A stretch of 64,000 nt of DNA from Phoenix dactylifera (taxonomy: Eukaryota; Streptophyta; Magnoliopsida; Arecales; Arecaceae): assembly GCF_009389715.1 (NCBI RefSeq), contig NC_052407.1:2647001-2711000 (forward strand), read 5' to 3'. A model generated the notes under the pieces. That model saw only the letters and a program-made list of their open reading frames with translations, ran no database searches and was not told the origin of the DNA. The first letter of the stretch is position 1, and each line of letters starts with the position of its first letter. Shown one piece after another: positions 46,301 through 57,900 of this stretch. A program made the translations under genes and the position numbers.

Positions 46301-46600
46301 ACCTTGCCCCTTGACCTTGTCCTTTCTATGTCTACATTATTTGGCATAGTATCCTGATTTTCCACAAACATAACATGTTCTCTTGCTCTGTTCCTTTTGA
46401 ATCTTCGATTTTGGCTTCTCAAAGTGTTTCTTAGGCTTATTTCTCAAGAAGTTAATTTTCTTCGTTTCCACTAAGTTTGCCTTTGCACTAACTTTTGAGT
46501 TATTACCAAGTCCTGTTTATGGTTATTCCTATGCTTTTCTTCTATTTGAAGGGAGACTAGTACTTGATCCAAAGAGAGAGTGCTTTTTGAAAAAAATATT
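43330..46600 (-). mobile_element. Decayed Ty1/copia polyprotein region
   Basis: On the - strand, in gag-to-pol order: a degenerate zinc knuckle (CYVCGKSGYYAK then a stop, about 46385-46330; the His is Tyr), a protease remnant (WIDIGATVHICSD near 46200, DSG changed to DIG), the pre-integrase zinc region (HSRLGHMNNNTLKR and CQICVQAKQPRKPF), the integrase core (LIHSDIYEM, TFIDDMSKY, RSDRRGEYSS, YSPQSNGVAE; 45941-45291), reverse transcriptase (GCKWVFKRK, GMDYFDTYSPV near 44600-44450; YVDN in place of YVDD near 44315) and the RNase H region (44134 to about 43600). Domain order integrase before reverse transcriptase identifies copia. Stops and frameshifts break the frame many times, so it is inactive. 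Confidence 0.85.
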
Positions 46601-49065
46601 CATTTCCAAAGTACAAAGATGGACAAATTTAAGAACTCATAAAATGATATCTTGAAACTCGAATCATTCGACGGAAAGAATTTTATTAGATGACAAACAA
46701 AGATGGAGTCTTGGTTAGACACATTAGATCTATATTATGTGGTTTCAAACAATCCTTCAACTAAGGACCCAATGGGTCATGAATCCAGTAGATCAGCTGC
46801 TAAATACAAATTTGGCAGAGATCAGCTAGACTTTGAAAATCAATCTATAAAATCCACTCCTCTCTTTCCTCTCATGATTCCACTTCTAATTCATGATCAA
46901 TCGCCGGTGACAAGCATTAAGTTCCCCAATTTTTATCAGATTTCTCAACAAAGCGCCGTCGATTTGCCTCATCGGCGCAAGGTAATCAACCCCACCTCTC
47001 TTCTGTATTTATTCTAGAATTCCTCTGCCATTATCAATGACTTCATCAGCATGATTTTCGCCAGCGGGTCACTTGATTCGGATGAAGACCCAATGCTTCA
47101 TTTTTGTCTCCTTTGTTCTGTTTTTTTTCTCCGTCTTTCACCATGATTTGAGGTCAAGGTCATTGCTGGAGCTTCGATTGAGCTTCTAGCAAGCTCTACT
47201 ATCATAGTTGAGCCTCAGTCACCGGCCGATGACCCGGAATACAAACTCTCCATATTTTGGGACAACCTAGTGTAGGTTTTTCTCTTCTTTTTCTCTACCG
47301 CCGGCCATCATGGCCATTGCCGTCGCTGTGATCTTCACTGGAGGCTGGACATCGGGCCAATGCCGCTGCCGTTGCCGACCACTAGGGTTGCATCCATTCT
47401 GATCAATCACAAGCCTCCCCTATTTTGAGAAAGAAGAGTGTTTCTTCTCTTTTCTTTCCTCTCTTCTTCCCTCTCTTGTTTCTCTCTTTTCTTCCTTTTT
47501 CTCTCTCTATTTATCTCTTATTACATGATCTAGGCTTAGGTCTTTATTTTGTGGACTCCAGATTATCCCAAATGGGAGGTCCGAGGCTAGCTCAGTTGTG
47601 AACATTCAACATTTAACTTTTATCCAACCTTTGCTAGCATCTTGGTCGTCATTAGATTCCACTAAATTTGGCCATCCTTGATCGCTATAAGTTAATTATA
47701 TTTTGATTTGATATTTGATTTAATAGAATTAACATGATCGGACCGATGGGATTGTTGGGCTTTACTACTTAATCAAGCCTATCCTTCTTCATTTTATCGA
47801 GCATGAAGCCCTATCTCTCTTTATTTGGGTCTGAGTTAACCTAGTTTAGAAACCTTGAACTACTCTAGTACCCAGGTAGTAGACCGCCTTATTACTTCAG
47901 CCTCACCTAGATCTTTTAAAATTTGGCTACTATTGATCTTCACCTGACCATTTGCTTTCTTCTTGCTTGGACCTACCGAGGCAGTCGGACACTGTCACTT
48001 GACCAACCTAATTTGGGGGCATGAGGTCATTTTTCAGGAGTGTTTTAATTTTTGACTTTGTTTGGCCTCTGAGATGATGATAAAATTAATGGTATTTTAA
48101 TGATATTAAAACATGTGAACTTGATTCAACTACCTGAAGTAGAATTTTAAAGCGAGAAGATATAGTAACCTAATGCTTCAAAATATATTTTTCAAATTTT
48201 TAGTAAAATAACAATTATTTGATTAAATTTAATTATGACATCCATTTTATATTTAGTTAAACGGGTTAGGCATACTAATGTTATGATAGTAATTACTTTA
48301 AAATATGTTGTGTGCTATGTTATGAAATATAAAAAATATGACTGAGCAAATTATAAAAAAATTATTTTATATATATATATATATATATTCTCAACATGGC
48401 TATGATCCGGTCCTGCTAATTGGGATTATTCTTTGGCCCTATCGATTTGTAATCTGAAAAACTAATTTTGACACTGCACCATCGGCGATTAGAATAGTGG
48501 TATTTGGACACCGTACTATTGGTGGTTAAGAATAATGGTGTTTGGCACTTTGTGCGATCCCATGCCACTAGGTTACGTGGCCATAGTCTGCCGTTAGATT
48601 TCTGGTATTAGTTTATAAAAATAATAATATATTTTGCTAAGCGATAAATGTATTATTCAAAAATTGATTTATTTTCTAGTCAATATATTGTTCTTTAATT
48701 TATTCTTTGAAGTGCTTAGACCCTACTTTGTGTTATGTTGCTTACTAGTTTAGTGTAGCTCATTATTATATTTTCTCTTTTTTTTTCAAATCTAGGTGCA
48801 TGATTGCTCGGAACTTGGGGAGTGCGCTTGATCTTTTGAAGATGCTTTTAGTTATTAGAGTTTTAGTTAGACTAGTTAGAGTATTTTATTTGATCAATGT
48901 TAATAGTTAGCAAATGTTGACTTATGTCATTTTGAAACAATTGATTATGAGAATAATTTTGTTTAGATCTTGATTAAATTAGTTTTCGAGTATTGAAGAA
49001 TTATTATTATTGCTTTGAGATTATTATGACTTGATCTGTAGCCTTGCATGCTTGTATGGTCTGCC
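46601..49065. mobile_element. Gypsy-like LTR or leader region, copy 1
   Basis: The 3' part (about 48431-49065) is repeated with high similarity at 55021-55657, including ggacaccgta, cgtggccatagtct and gcttgatcttttgaagatgc. Upstream, a TATA-like cctataaaatcc (46846) and GC-rich leader sequence (46900-47400) precede an AT-rich part with a TA repeat near 48370. No gag or pol frame was found. The right end is lost where repeat X begins. Borders before 48431 are approximate. Confidence 0.4.
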
Positions 49066-50584
49066 TTGCAAACCTTCAAAATTGCCCTTCCTATCAACTC
49101 AGCAAGAAACTCTTATGTCGGCATGAACTGAAAGAAAGATAAAGGAGGATCACATGGACGGAGCCTTTCGGAATCCACGCAAGTAGATGAAAAAAAAAGA
49201 ATAGAGGGATTCAAGATTTGCGCAGGCAAATGGATGATAAAGAAACGGGCATTTTAAAATTTTTACAGGCCGACAAATGACAATGGAGGAGGCGTTTTCA
49301 AATCCTCTGCAAGCAGATAGATGCGCTTTGAGATCCGTGCAAGCAGATAGATGATAGAGAAGGGAGATTTGGACATGCGGATAGATGATAGAGAAGAGGG
49401 TGCTTTGAGATCTATGCATGCATACGAATGATAGAGATGTGCTTTGAGATATGTGCAAGCAGATAGATGATAGAGGATGGAGTGCTTTAGGATTTGTACG
49501 GTTGGATAGATGATAGAGGGTGAAGCCTTTGAGAACTGTGCAGACTGATGAATGATAGAGGATGGAGTATTTTAAGTTGATGCAAGTAGATGAATGATGA
49601 AGGATGGAGCACTTTGAAATCTATGGAAGTGGATGGATGATAGAAATGGAGCTTTTTGAGATATATACAAGCAGATAGATGATTGAGAATGAAGCGCTTT
49701 TAGATCCATCTAGATGGATTGCAGAGAATGGAGCGATTTGAGATCTGTGTAGGTGGATGGTGATAGAGGACGTAGCGCCTTGAGATCTATGCAGGTGGAT
49801 GGTGATAGAGGATGTAGCGCCTTGAGATCTGTGCAGGTGATTCAATGATAGAGGATGGAGCCCTTTGAGATTTGTGGAAGCGGATGGATGATAAAGGATA
49901 GGGGTATTTGGAGATCTATGCAGATGGATGAATGGTAGAGGATCGATAGAGCGTTTTGAGATTTACGTAGGTAGATGAATGATAGGAGTCATATCACTTT
50001 AAGATCTATGCAGGCGGATGAATAATAGAGGATTGTGCGCTTTAAGATCGCATGAAAGTTACCATCCTGCCTCTTTGAATCAAGGGTATTTTTATCTTTT
50101 TTTCATTCCATTTACGGTGTCAAGATCTAGATAAAGAGGTAGACCATATTGTAACGAAAATGGTGTTTTGATGGTTAACTGAAAATTTTTAAACTTTTAG
50201 GATCTAAGTGTATATGATTTGAAGAGGTGTCTTTTTAATTTTTCCAAACTTTATCTATCATATAAAATCTGTGAAATAATGAGTTAACTTACGAAAAACT
50301 TATGCGAGATTTAAAAAGAGGTAGAAATGTGCGTAGTTGTACATCTGTGCACAGAGTTTTAGCGTCTAGGACTTAGCTAATCTCATAAAATGCATAATTA
50401 AACTTTGAAACTAAAATTTTTGACAAATTAGAACTGCATGAAAAACTAAAATCTTATTTCCAATGAATTTTTTAGAAAAAAATGATTTAAAGAAATTTTA
50501 ATAAAGTTAATGGTTCAATACTCTTGGAGGAAAAACAGAAAGAAAGCTGAAATTATTTAATTGAGTATCTCAGAGATAGTTAGG

Positions 50585-50830
50585 TTTTAAACCCTACTGG
50601 ATCTTCATTTCTTCTTTCCTTTCTTTTTCTTTTTTTTTCTTTTTCTTTTTCCCCTTTCATGTCTTTCTTTTTTTTTTTCCTTCTTCTTCGGCTTCTATTC
50701 TTTCTTCTCTCTTTCCTTCGTTGCTTTTTTTTTTATTTATTTTTCCTTTCTTCCTTCTTTTTTTTTATTTTTTTATTTTTTTTTCATTTTTTTTCTTTCT
50801 TCAGCTTTCATTCTTTTTTTTTATTTCTCC
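50585..50830 (+). repeat. Pyrimidine tract within repeat X
   Basis: About 245 bp of ctttt/ttctt runs. Copy 1 has a shorter version at 38330-38420. Open frames here encode Phe/Leu/Ser strings and are ignored. Confidence 0.85.
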
Positions 50831-50849
50831 GACGACGAACCGAGCTCGA

Positions 50850-50868
50850 GGATGAGGATGGGGATGGG

Positions 50869-50900
<32 letters not shown>

Positions 50901-51062
50901 AAGCTCGGGCAAAACGAGCCGGGTTGAACCAAGCGAGCCCAAGCTCGAGCTCAATACAGGGCTCGGTATCTAGCCCGAGCCCGAGCCCAAGCCTGAAATT
51001 TCGCGAAATGATCTGAGCGAAGCCCGAGCCGAGCCGAGCCCAGGCTCGGCTCGTTAACAGCT
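50850..51062. repeat. gggctc minisatellite with inverted partner
   Basis: Runs of gggctc (50867-50908) are followed by gagccc/cgagcc runs (50960-51050), ending ggctcggctcgttaacagct. The two halves are complementary and could pair. Confidence 0.6.
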
Positions 51063-51165
51063 CTATTTTTCCCGCTTTATTTTTTTTGGACACGTTTCAA
51101 TATCTCCTTCAGTTCCAGTCTCCTGGACGGTACCTCCACCCGTCGGGAATTGAAATCTTTATTGC

Positions 51166-51351
51166 ATCATTTGGTCTTGGTTTTGTAATTGTTGGCAGAT
51201 TGGGATCAAGAACATACGATATCTTCAATATGGTAAGTAAGAAAAGCATTTTGTCTTGCCAACGAGTGAAGTTTGTTCCATCAAATCTGTCCAACTTCAC
51301 AAAGTCTTGATTCATACCTTTGAAAGCAGCCAGGTTTGATCCTTCTTCCAT
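51166..51351 (-). pseudogene. Copia gag fragment
   Basis: On the - strand MEEGSNLAAFKGMN is followed by FVKLDRFDGTNFTRWQDKM and LKISYVLDPNLP, the recognisable start of plant copia Gag. The frame is cut by repeat X at 51165 after about 60 codons. It belongs with the LTR at 51352-51873. Confidence 0.8.
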
Positions 51352-51873
51352 TCAAATATCACCTTAAAATTGTTAAATTCTATGGCAGAAACAATGACGA
51401 AAGAAAACACAGCAACTTTGAGGCGCATCTAAGACACCTTCTTTAAGGTGATCTTTGCCGCTACTCAAAAAGTTTGCAACTAGGTTATTGGCAAATTACC
51501 TCTAGGATACAACAAAGTCACAAATCTACCGATAGCAATTCTATAGATTTTTTGTAGAACTCTAACCAAACAGTATATTAAAACTGAGAGGCTTAAAACA
51601 CAATAAAGTAAATATATATTTATCCTTAAAGCTTGTACTCCTATTTATAGAGTTTGAATAATTGTAAATAATTGCCTTTTCTAAACGTAATGTTTCTAAC
51701 GAGGTGTTTGATTTAAATTCAAATAGGTGGTTGTCTATTTGTAGTTGTAACCGTATAAAGTTATAACTATTTTGAGGATTTTTATCCAATACAACTTACT
51801 ATATTATTGTACACCTAACCATTCAAACCTATAAATTAAATTACCATCATATTACAATCTATATAATATTTCT
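51352..51873 (-). mobile_element. Copia 5' LTR and leader
   Basis: On the - strand it begins TGTTAGAAATATTATATAG at 51873, carries a TATA box ctctataaatagg near 51650, and runs into the gag start at 51351. The inner LTR border and primer-binding site were not resolved. It inserted directly before the 70-codon ORF copy at 51895. Confidence 0.65.
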
Positions 51874-51881
51874 AACAAGTT

Positions 51882-52320
51882 ATGGGCAGCATAGATGGAT
51901 AGGGGCAAATATTCAAATGCTATACCATCATTTAGGGACCTTGTGATTTATATGAGGGCAAGATTTCCTTGGTCGCATGGCCTCCTTTTGCCACAGTTCG
52001 GGTTGTATCTTTCACGGAAGAATGATTCACCCATCAACCGTTGGTTCACGCAGAAGAGCTTCGAAAGATGTGCCAAACGGTGGAAGAAAAAAATAACAAC
52101 GCTTTGAGATTTGTGTAAGATATAATTCGAGATTGCTGACGTCCATCAGGTCGTATCTTTCGCGTGAAAGATACAACCTGAGCGTATGTCATCCTAAACT
52201 TTATTTCCGTACGTAAGGATTTGATTATGAAAGGACTATACTGGGGCATGCGGTCGTGTGCTTAATTTCACATCAGTTATTCGTCGAAAAAATCTTAGGT
52301 GCTTATACATTTTTCATGAA
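51882..52320 (+). repeat. Inverted copy of the PPR upstream region
   Basis: Matches the complement of about 59960-60395, starting agttatgggcagcatagatg and running past the 70-codon frame to cgtcgaaaaaatcttag. Similarity is clear to the eye but with many substitutions. Confidence 0.75.
51895..52107 (+). CDS. Short 70-codon ORF, paralogue of the one at 60170
   Basis: Begins MDRGKYSNAIPSFRD and ends KKKITTL. It is 70 codons long, as is its partner on the - strand at 60170-60382, and 47 of 70 residues agree by hand count. Both are Arg/Lys-rich and basic, with no signal peptide or membrane helix. Most differences between the copies change the amino acid, and a compensated frameshift affects the last 20 residues, which does not suggest purifying selection. 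I do not recognise a family. It could be a remnant exon of an older gene. Confidence 0.3.
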   Translation: MDRGKYSNAIPSFRDLVIYMRARFPWSHGLLLPQFGLYLSRKNDSPINRWFTQKSFERCAKRWKKKITTL

Positions 52321-54110
52321 ATCCAAAATTTCAATAGCAAATAACTCCACAGAAATTCTATGTTTCAATTCAGAAACATGAAAACTTTCAAGATTATCAA
52401 ACATAACCAGTGTTTATATATGGCTTCTTTGATAGGATACATAAAAAGAGTTATTTAACATTTAGTATACCGATGAATAGAGTTCGAAAATTTTCTTTTA
52501 AAGTATTGTAAATCTCTCTATTTACTATTATTATTTTTTGTGATTATTTAATTAATGGCTTTCTACACATGCTAATAAAAATAGATGTTACTCAGTTCGA
52601 AGCACACAATGGAAGGCACTTCCTTTAGAGTAAAATTCATCCCACCTAAGTGCAATTATTTGATGGGGCTCTTCTTTCAAGAGAGAATGAACCGCTACAT
52701 ATTCTTCTTAAAGTGCACTCCAATAAAAAAGAATCAAAGTCGATCCGAAATCAGCCAAATCAAGATGCAATTAGATTGAAGAAAATCCCTCCCAATTTTC
52801 TTTTATGTGGATTCAATCCTCTCTTCTCAAATGCTTAGGTTGTACATGAGTATCTTAATTCTCCTCCTATTACTCACATATCTTTCCAAATGGTACCTAT
52901 CCATTCTTCAAGAGTTGTGCCTATTGGAGTCATCATCACTCGCATGGGATCAGATGCAACACACCTTCTCTAAAATGTTATGTTTAACTATTATAATAAT
53001 GACTACAACATCCACTATTGGCTTTGTTTGGCATGATTTTACATTATCTAGTATTAAAATGATAAAATTATAATGGTGTCATAAATCAAAATGAGAAAAA
53101 ATAAAAGAAGAATAACTAAAATTATTGTTCAAGTCACTTCTCACTCAACTAAAATTATTTTCTTTTATGATTGTAGACATTTGTTTGGAGACAATTTTAT
53201 AAGATTTTATTATTTAGAAAATGCTATGTTTTTAGAAAAATATTGAAGTTTGTACAAGAAATGATTATTGCTTGTCTTTTTGCTCATGAAAAAAAAGGAC
53301 AAAAATCAACTTTGACTAGTTATCATGTTAGTCCTCCCTTTCCATCCCAATCTCAAAATAATCCCTATTTTTTTCAAGATATATATAGCACCTTTTCTTG
53401 TTTATTAGGGTATGATGGTCCTCATAACTCAACCAATAACTGATTTGGTTGAATGTTAGTTATTTAGAAATTATCTCTAACTTTTTATTAGTAAAATATT
53501 CTATTTTAAGAAAAGAGAAGGTAGTGTATCATTCATGTAAACAGTTTGTGATATGATAATAATAAAACTAAAACATGATCATTATTTAACATATGATAAT
53601 GCATCAAATCAATAATTAGTTGATGATAGGGCATTTTCAATAATTTTACAACTACAAGGGCATTTTCATAGGAAGTAAATATTTTCATATAGATAAGGAT
53701 AGGATTGATAGGAAGTTAATGTTACCGGATAAATAGGAATAAGATCATAAGAAGTAATGTCACCGGATAAATAAGGATAGAATTCATAGGAAATAAATAT
53801 TACCAAATAAATGTCAAAAGTTTTTTATAAGGATAGAATTTATTGGATTCTAAAAGTTTTTTAATTTTATAAGTAGTTAATTATTCTCAAAAATATTTTA
53901 CCAGATTTTATTTTTTGAGTATTGAAAGGGGTTAATCTCATCTTTCTACCTAATACAAATGCACTCACTTAGTGGTGACTCCAACCAAGCCTTCACCCTT
54001 TGGCAATGTGTGAAGCAATCAAAGCGAATGCTTCGTAGTTTATAGAAAGTGGATTATCTTATTAAATTTTATAGAAAACTAGTTTTTTTCATAAAGACGT
54101 TATAAAAGTT
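52321..54110. other. Intergenic region, no gene seen
   Basis: AT-rich. Around 53640-53830 short motifs (ggataaataagga, aggaagtaaatatt) recur in a loose pattern. No coding sequence recognised. Confidence 0.5.
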
Positions 54111-54146
54111 TAACCATTAGTTGCCTGATATTGATGAGGATCACGT

Positions 54147-54157
54147 CTATATATATT
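54147..54157 (+). promoter_or_regulatory. TATA box of defensin-like gene 2
   Basis: CTATATATATT lies about 45-50 bp before the start codon, matching the position in copy 1. Confidence 0.55.
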
Positions 54158-54199
54158 CATCCTAATGCCCTTACAAACAATTGCAGTACATACACCACA

Positions 54200-54773
54200 A
54201 TGGATGCAAAGAAGAAAGTGATTTTTTCTCTGATGCTTCTGCTGGTCATATTTGTTTCTGGTATATATGATGTTTGTAAACTTTTTATATATGCATGTAT
54301 ATAGGATAAAAGGGCTTGAAGAAGAATTGTAGCTTTTCATTTTATAGTTGTCACGTTTTAAACTAATACTCAAGTTAGTGGCATTGAAATTCTACCGGAG
54401 CTTATAGCAGATTTGGCCGGGTATCATTGTAGACAATTTCATCCACAGCACACACAAAAAATATAAAAAGAAAAAGGGGGATCTATCATTAGCGGACTGT
54501 GGGCAAAAGCTAGTAAAGCTAAGATTATTTATTATCTTTTCTAAAATTTTTAATATTGTTGTTGTTGTCAAAAACATCCATAATTGATTGTTTTTTTTAT
54601 TCATGCTGGCAGAGGAATTGCCCAAGATAAACGCTGAGTGCGTTCGAAATGAAAATTACAAGCAGGCCTACTGCCAAGAGGAGCCTTGCACGGCAAGTTG
54701 TAAAGAGAAAGGATACCCAGAAGGAAAATGCCCTAATTATATCGTGGACTGGCCTTGTCTCTGCTGCCGTTAA
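54200..54773 (+). CDS. Defensin-like cysteine-rich secreted peptide, copy 2
   Basis: Two exons, 54200-54260 and 54613-54773 (stop TAA), with a phase-1 intron (donor TTCTG/GTATAT, acceptor GGCAG/AGGAA); 73 residues. The signal peptide is MDAKKKVIFSLMLLLVIFVS. Eight cysteines follow, spaced C-x10-C-x4-C-x3-C-x9-C-x8-C-x-C-C, with CTASC and CLC forming the CS-alpha-beta signature. One residue fewer than copy 1 separates the fifth and sixth cysteines. GYPEGKC is the best-conserved stretch between the two copies; most other non-cysteine positions in the mature part differ. This pattern is common in rapidly evolving defence or signalling peptides. The gene is complete. Confidence 0.85.
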
Positions 54774-55005
54774 TGTTTTCTGAGCTGTACTGCTCCAAAT
54801 ATTCTATCGATTTGGGTGGTTAATAAAAATAGTATTTGGAGCTGCCTTCTAATAATATGTTAGTATGTCGCCCCAAAAACTTTCATATATCCGCTCGCAG
54901 GTTTGGAAAGACAGCAGCACTATTTTTCTGAAAAAAAAGAGGAAACATTATAAGATATACAATCTCTGTATCAAAAAATAACATATACAATCAAAAAGTT
55001 ATGAT
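54774..55005 (+). other. 3' flank of defensin-like gene 2
   Basis: Matches the flank of copy 1 and, further on, 40436-40580 in inverted orientation (ataagatatacaatc, aagttatgat), showing that the duplication covers the downstream DNA. The copy-1 side was later split by the SINE and the foldback element. Confidence 0.6.
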
Positions 55006-55020
55006 AGAAATTTTCATTTT

Positions 55021-56755
55021 ATTCTTTGGCCCTATCGACTTATAATCTGAGAAACTAATTTCGACACTGCACCACCGTTGATTAGAATAGTGGTATTTGG
55101 ACACCGTACCATTGGTGGTTAAGAATAGTGGTGTTTGGCACTTTATACGACCCCATGCCACTGAGTTACGTGGCCATAGTCTGTTGTTGGATTTCTAGTA
55201 TTAGTTTATAAAAATAATAATATATTTTGAAAAGCGATAAATGTATTATTCAAGAATTGATTTATTTTTTAGTCAATATATTTTTCTTTAACTTATTCTT
55301 TGGCGTGCTTAGACCCCACTTTGTGTGATGTTGCTTACTAGTTTAATGTAGCTTATTATTATATTTTCTCTATTTTTTTCAAATCTAAGTGTATGATTGC
55401 TCGGGACTTAGGGAGTGCGCTTGATCTTTTGAAGATGCTTTTAGTTATTGAAGTTTTAGTTAGACTAGTTAGAGTATTTTATTTGATTAATATTAATAGT
55501 TAGCAAATGTTGACTTAGGTCATTTTGAAACAATTGATTATGAGAATGATTTTGTTTAGATCTTGATTAAATTAGTTTTCAAGTATTGAAGAATTATTAT
55601 TATTACTTTGAGATTATTATGACTTGATCTGTAGCCTTGCATGCTTGCATGGTTTGCTGTGCAAGCAGGGGCGGCCCAATACATTTGGAGGCCTAAGGCG
55701 AATCCAATAGATGAGGCCTTTTTTTTAATAATAAAATTTTAAATAAGTAAAAAATATTTTTTAAAAATGATATAAAAATAGATAGTAATCAAGTATAATA
55801 TTTCAATAAAGATACACGAATCTAATAAGAATAGATAAGAAGTCTTTTCAATTTAATATAATTTTTGAATGAAAATATAGAAAAGTAATTAACCTAAAAA
55901 AGAGCCATGAAACTGATTAAATAACTGAGATAATGCTTAATAATACTTTTATTCTGTCAAGTAAGAGCAGAATAGGAAAAGATCATCCCATGGCACTCTT
56001 TATGGGAATTATGGTAAAGCAAGAGCAGAATTTGTCCAGGCCTTTTTTATAAAAGAAAGTAGGGGCATTATGGAAAATTCACTCGATCTAATTAATAAAA
56101 ATCCCATCCCACCATCTCCCTTTCAAAGTGAGTACCCTTACTTGGTGAGTACCGAAGCAGCTACTGCAGCATCACAGCACAGCAGCCATTCAACACCCCC
56201 CCCCCCTCTTCCCTCCTTTTCTCTCTCTACCCTCCAAGAAGTCCATCTCCAATCCCCCTATCTTTCTTCCCGATGGCCCAGGTGGATCAGGAGTATTGTG
56301 AGGGAAGAAAAACCAAGACCAAAACCAAAAAAGAGAAGGGATGAAAGATAAGAGTGGCTTCAGGCGGGTATCAAGCCAACCAAATCCCTCCTCTCTCTCT
56401 CTCTCTCTCTCTCCCCCCCCCTCCACCCAAAACAAAACTACTGTCCCCAACTTCCCAAATTGCTCCTCTGCAGGCCAGAAAACTCTCCACCTCCCTTCCA
56501 TCAAGGGAGAAGACTCGTAGCCAGCTCCTGTTTCCGTTTTAAAAGGGGTCTTTGCTTCCTTTTGATCACGGTGCCAAAAACTTCCCCCTCTCTCTCTCAA
56601 TTTCTTTTCTCCCTTCACCTCCCGGGGCCTTCCATTGGCCCGGGGCCTTAGGCGACCGCCTCGATCGCCTAAGGCTCGGGCCGGCTCTGTGTGCAAGTAT
56701 ACGACATCTGCTACGCTCTAGGTTTGGGGTGCGTTTTTGGTTTGGGGCATGACAA
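55021..56755 (+). mobile_element. Gypsy-like LTR end, copy 2, carrying a hAT insertion
   Basis: The part 55021-55657 repeats 48431-49065. After the hAT element (55666-56689) the sequence continues tatacgacatctgctacgct and ends ctaggtttggggtgcg...tttggggcatgaca, a typical gypsy LTR terminus. The 5' part of the LTR is missing. Confidence 0.5.
55666..56689. mobile_element. Non-autonomous hAT-like element, 1024 bp
   Basis: The ends CAGGGGCGGCCC and GGGCCGGCTCTG form a 10/12 inverted repeat of the hAT CAGGGGCGG type. The 8-bp duplication TGTGCAAG flanks both sides (55658-55665, 56690-56697), the length expected for hAT. Subterminal cctaaggcga/tcgcctaagg motifs occur near both ends. The interior has an AT-rich half and a GC-rich half with CT runs. 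The open frames on both strands of the GC-rich half show no transposase motifs. Confidence 0.85.
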
Positions 56756-57900
56756 ATTTATTACAATAAGCTTTACATTTATCTGAATGCATAGACGAGA
56801 TTACCCAGTTAAGCATAATGATTTTTAAACGATAAGTAGATGGATCTTTGGTTGAATTTCAAGACTTTGAGGCACTTCAACACCTAGTAAGCACTACTAA
56901 TCATCCTTTGTGATATTTCAATGCATCTCAGTAAGTCATCCACTGAAAAATAAAAACAAATAAACCTTTTACGCTCCCCTCATTTCAGAATGGCATTAGG
57001 GTCTTGATTCAACACCTGATCAAGAGACCCTCTCCGTAGCTCCCCATTCCACAAGGATTATTTATAACACTTTGGAACGTTCCGATTTAGATCAAATGCT
57101 TTGATTTTCCAAGAAAAACGATCTCCAACAGAATGCACCCTTTTTTTGTTATTTCAACACATTGAAATTATTACAGATATATAAATTGTCTTCGTATAGT
57201 CTAAACCGCAATTCACCATGTAATTTAGTATGGCATTCAATTCAGTCATTCTAGAGACTAAAATAGTATTAAAACTTAGCATTGAGATGCTTTCACCGCT
57301 AAGAAACTGGAAGAGTCCGAAACCCTGGTCTTTGAGATCGGCAGGGTTTGGGCTCGAACGAGAGAGCGGCCAATAGGAATCTTTTCATTTCTCTCCAAAA
57401 AAAAATTCGAAGCAATAGCAGCCGGAATAGGTTGTGGGCTTGTACAAATGGCCCGATCGCAAGGACCCCTCCGGCCTAATTAGTTTTCCAGTGGCGCACG
57501 AGATGGCAGCACGATAATAGACCCGACCCAGACCGTCGTGGTACGAAATTATTAATTATTAAATTTAAATGTGTTCATGAAATTTATTTATTACTTGCAT
57601 ACCAAAAAAAAATTTGCACAACCTCCAATCAAATTTGTACAACCTCAAAAAAAATTTATTTATGTGAGAAATGACTTGAACAATAATTTTAGTTAACTTT
57701 TATAACATTCATTACGAAAATAGCTAGTTTTCATTAAATTATTTGTAAAATGATTAACTTTTCATGAACCATCAAATACCCGCTTTGATGGTATCACCTA
57801 TTGCCAAAAATGTAAGGTTCCATTGGATAAATCCCCACTAAATGAGTGCATGGGTATCGAATAGAAAGATGACATGAACCCCTTCTTTCAAGAGTGGCCA
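56756..57900. other. Intergenic region, no gene seen
   Basis: AT-rich DNA with no recognisable coding sequence. Confidence 0.5.

Larger units (their letters stand above)
49066..51165 (+). repeat. Dispersed repeat X, copy 2, with degenerate tandem array
   Basis: Starts ttgcaaaccttcaaaattgc and ends ttgaaatctttattgcatc, as in copy 1. The part from 49140 to 50060 is a degenerate tandem repeat of about 50-60 bp with a core like ggatggagcgctttgagatc and tgcaggcggatgaatgatag, about 15 units. It interrupts a copia gag gene at 51165. No coding content. Confidence 0.6.

Noticed and set aside
46703..47017. 104-codon frame between the copia remnant and the LTR-like region
   Set aside because: No similarity to Gag or any family I know; it spans a probable element border.
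50659..50973. 104-codon Phe/Leu-rich frame
   Set aside because: Low-complexity product of the pyrimidine tract and the gggctc array.
56190..56696. 168-codon frame on the - strand
   Set aside because: It lies within the hAT-like element and crosses its border; no recognisable domain.
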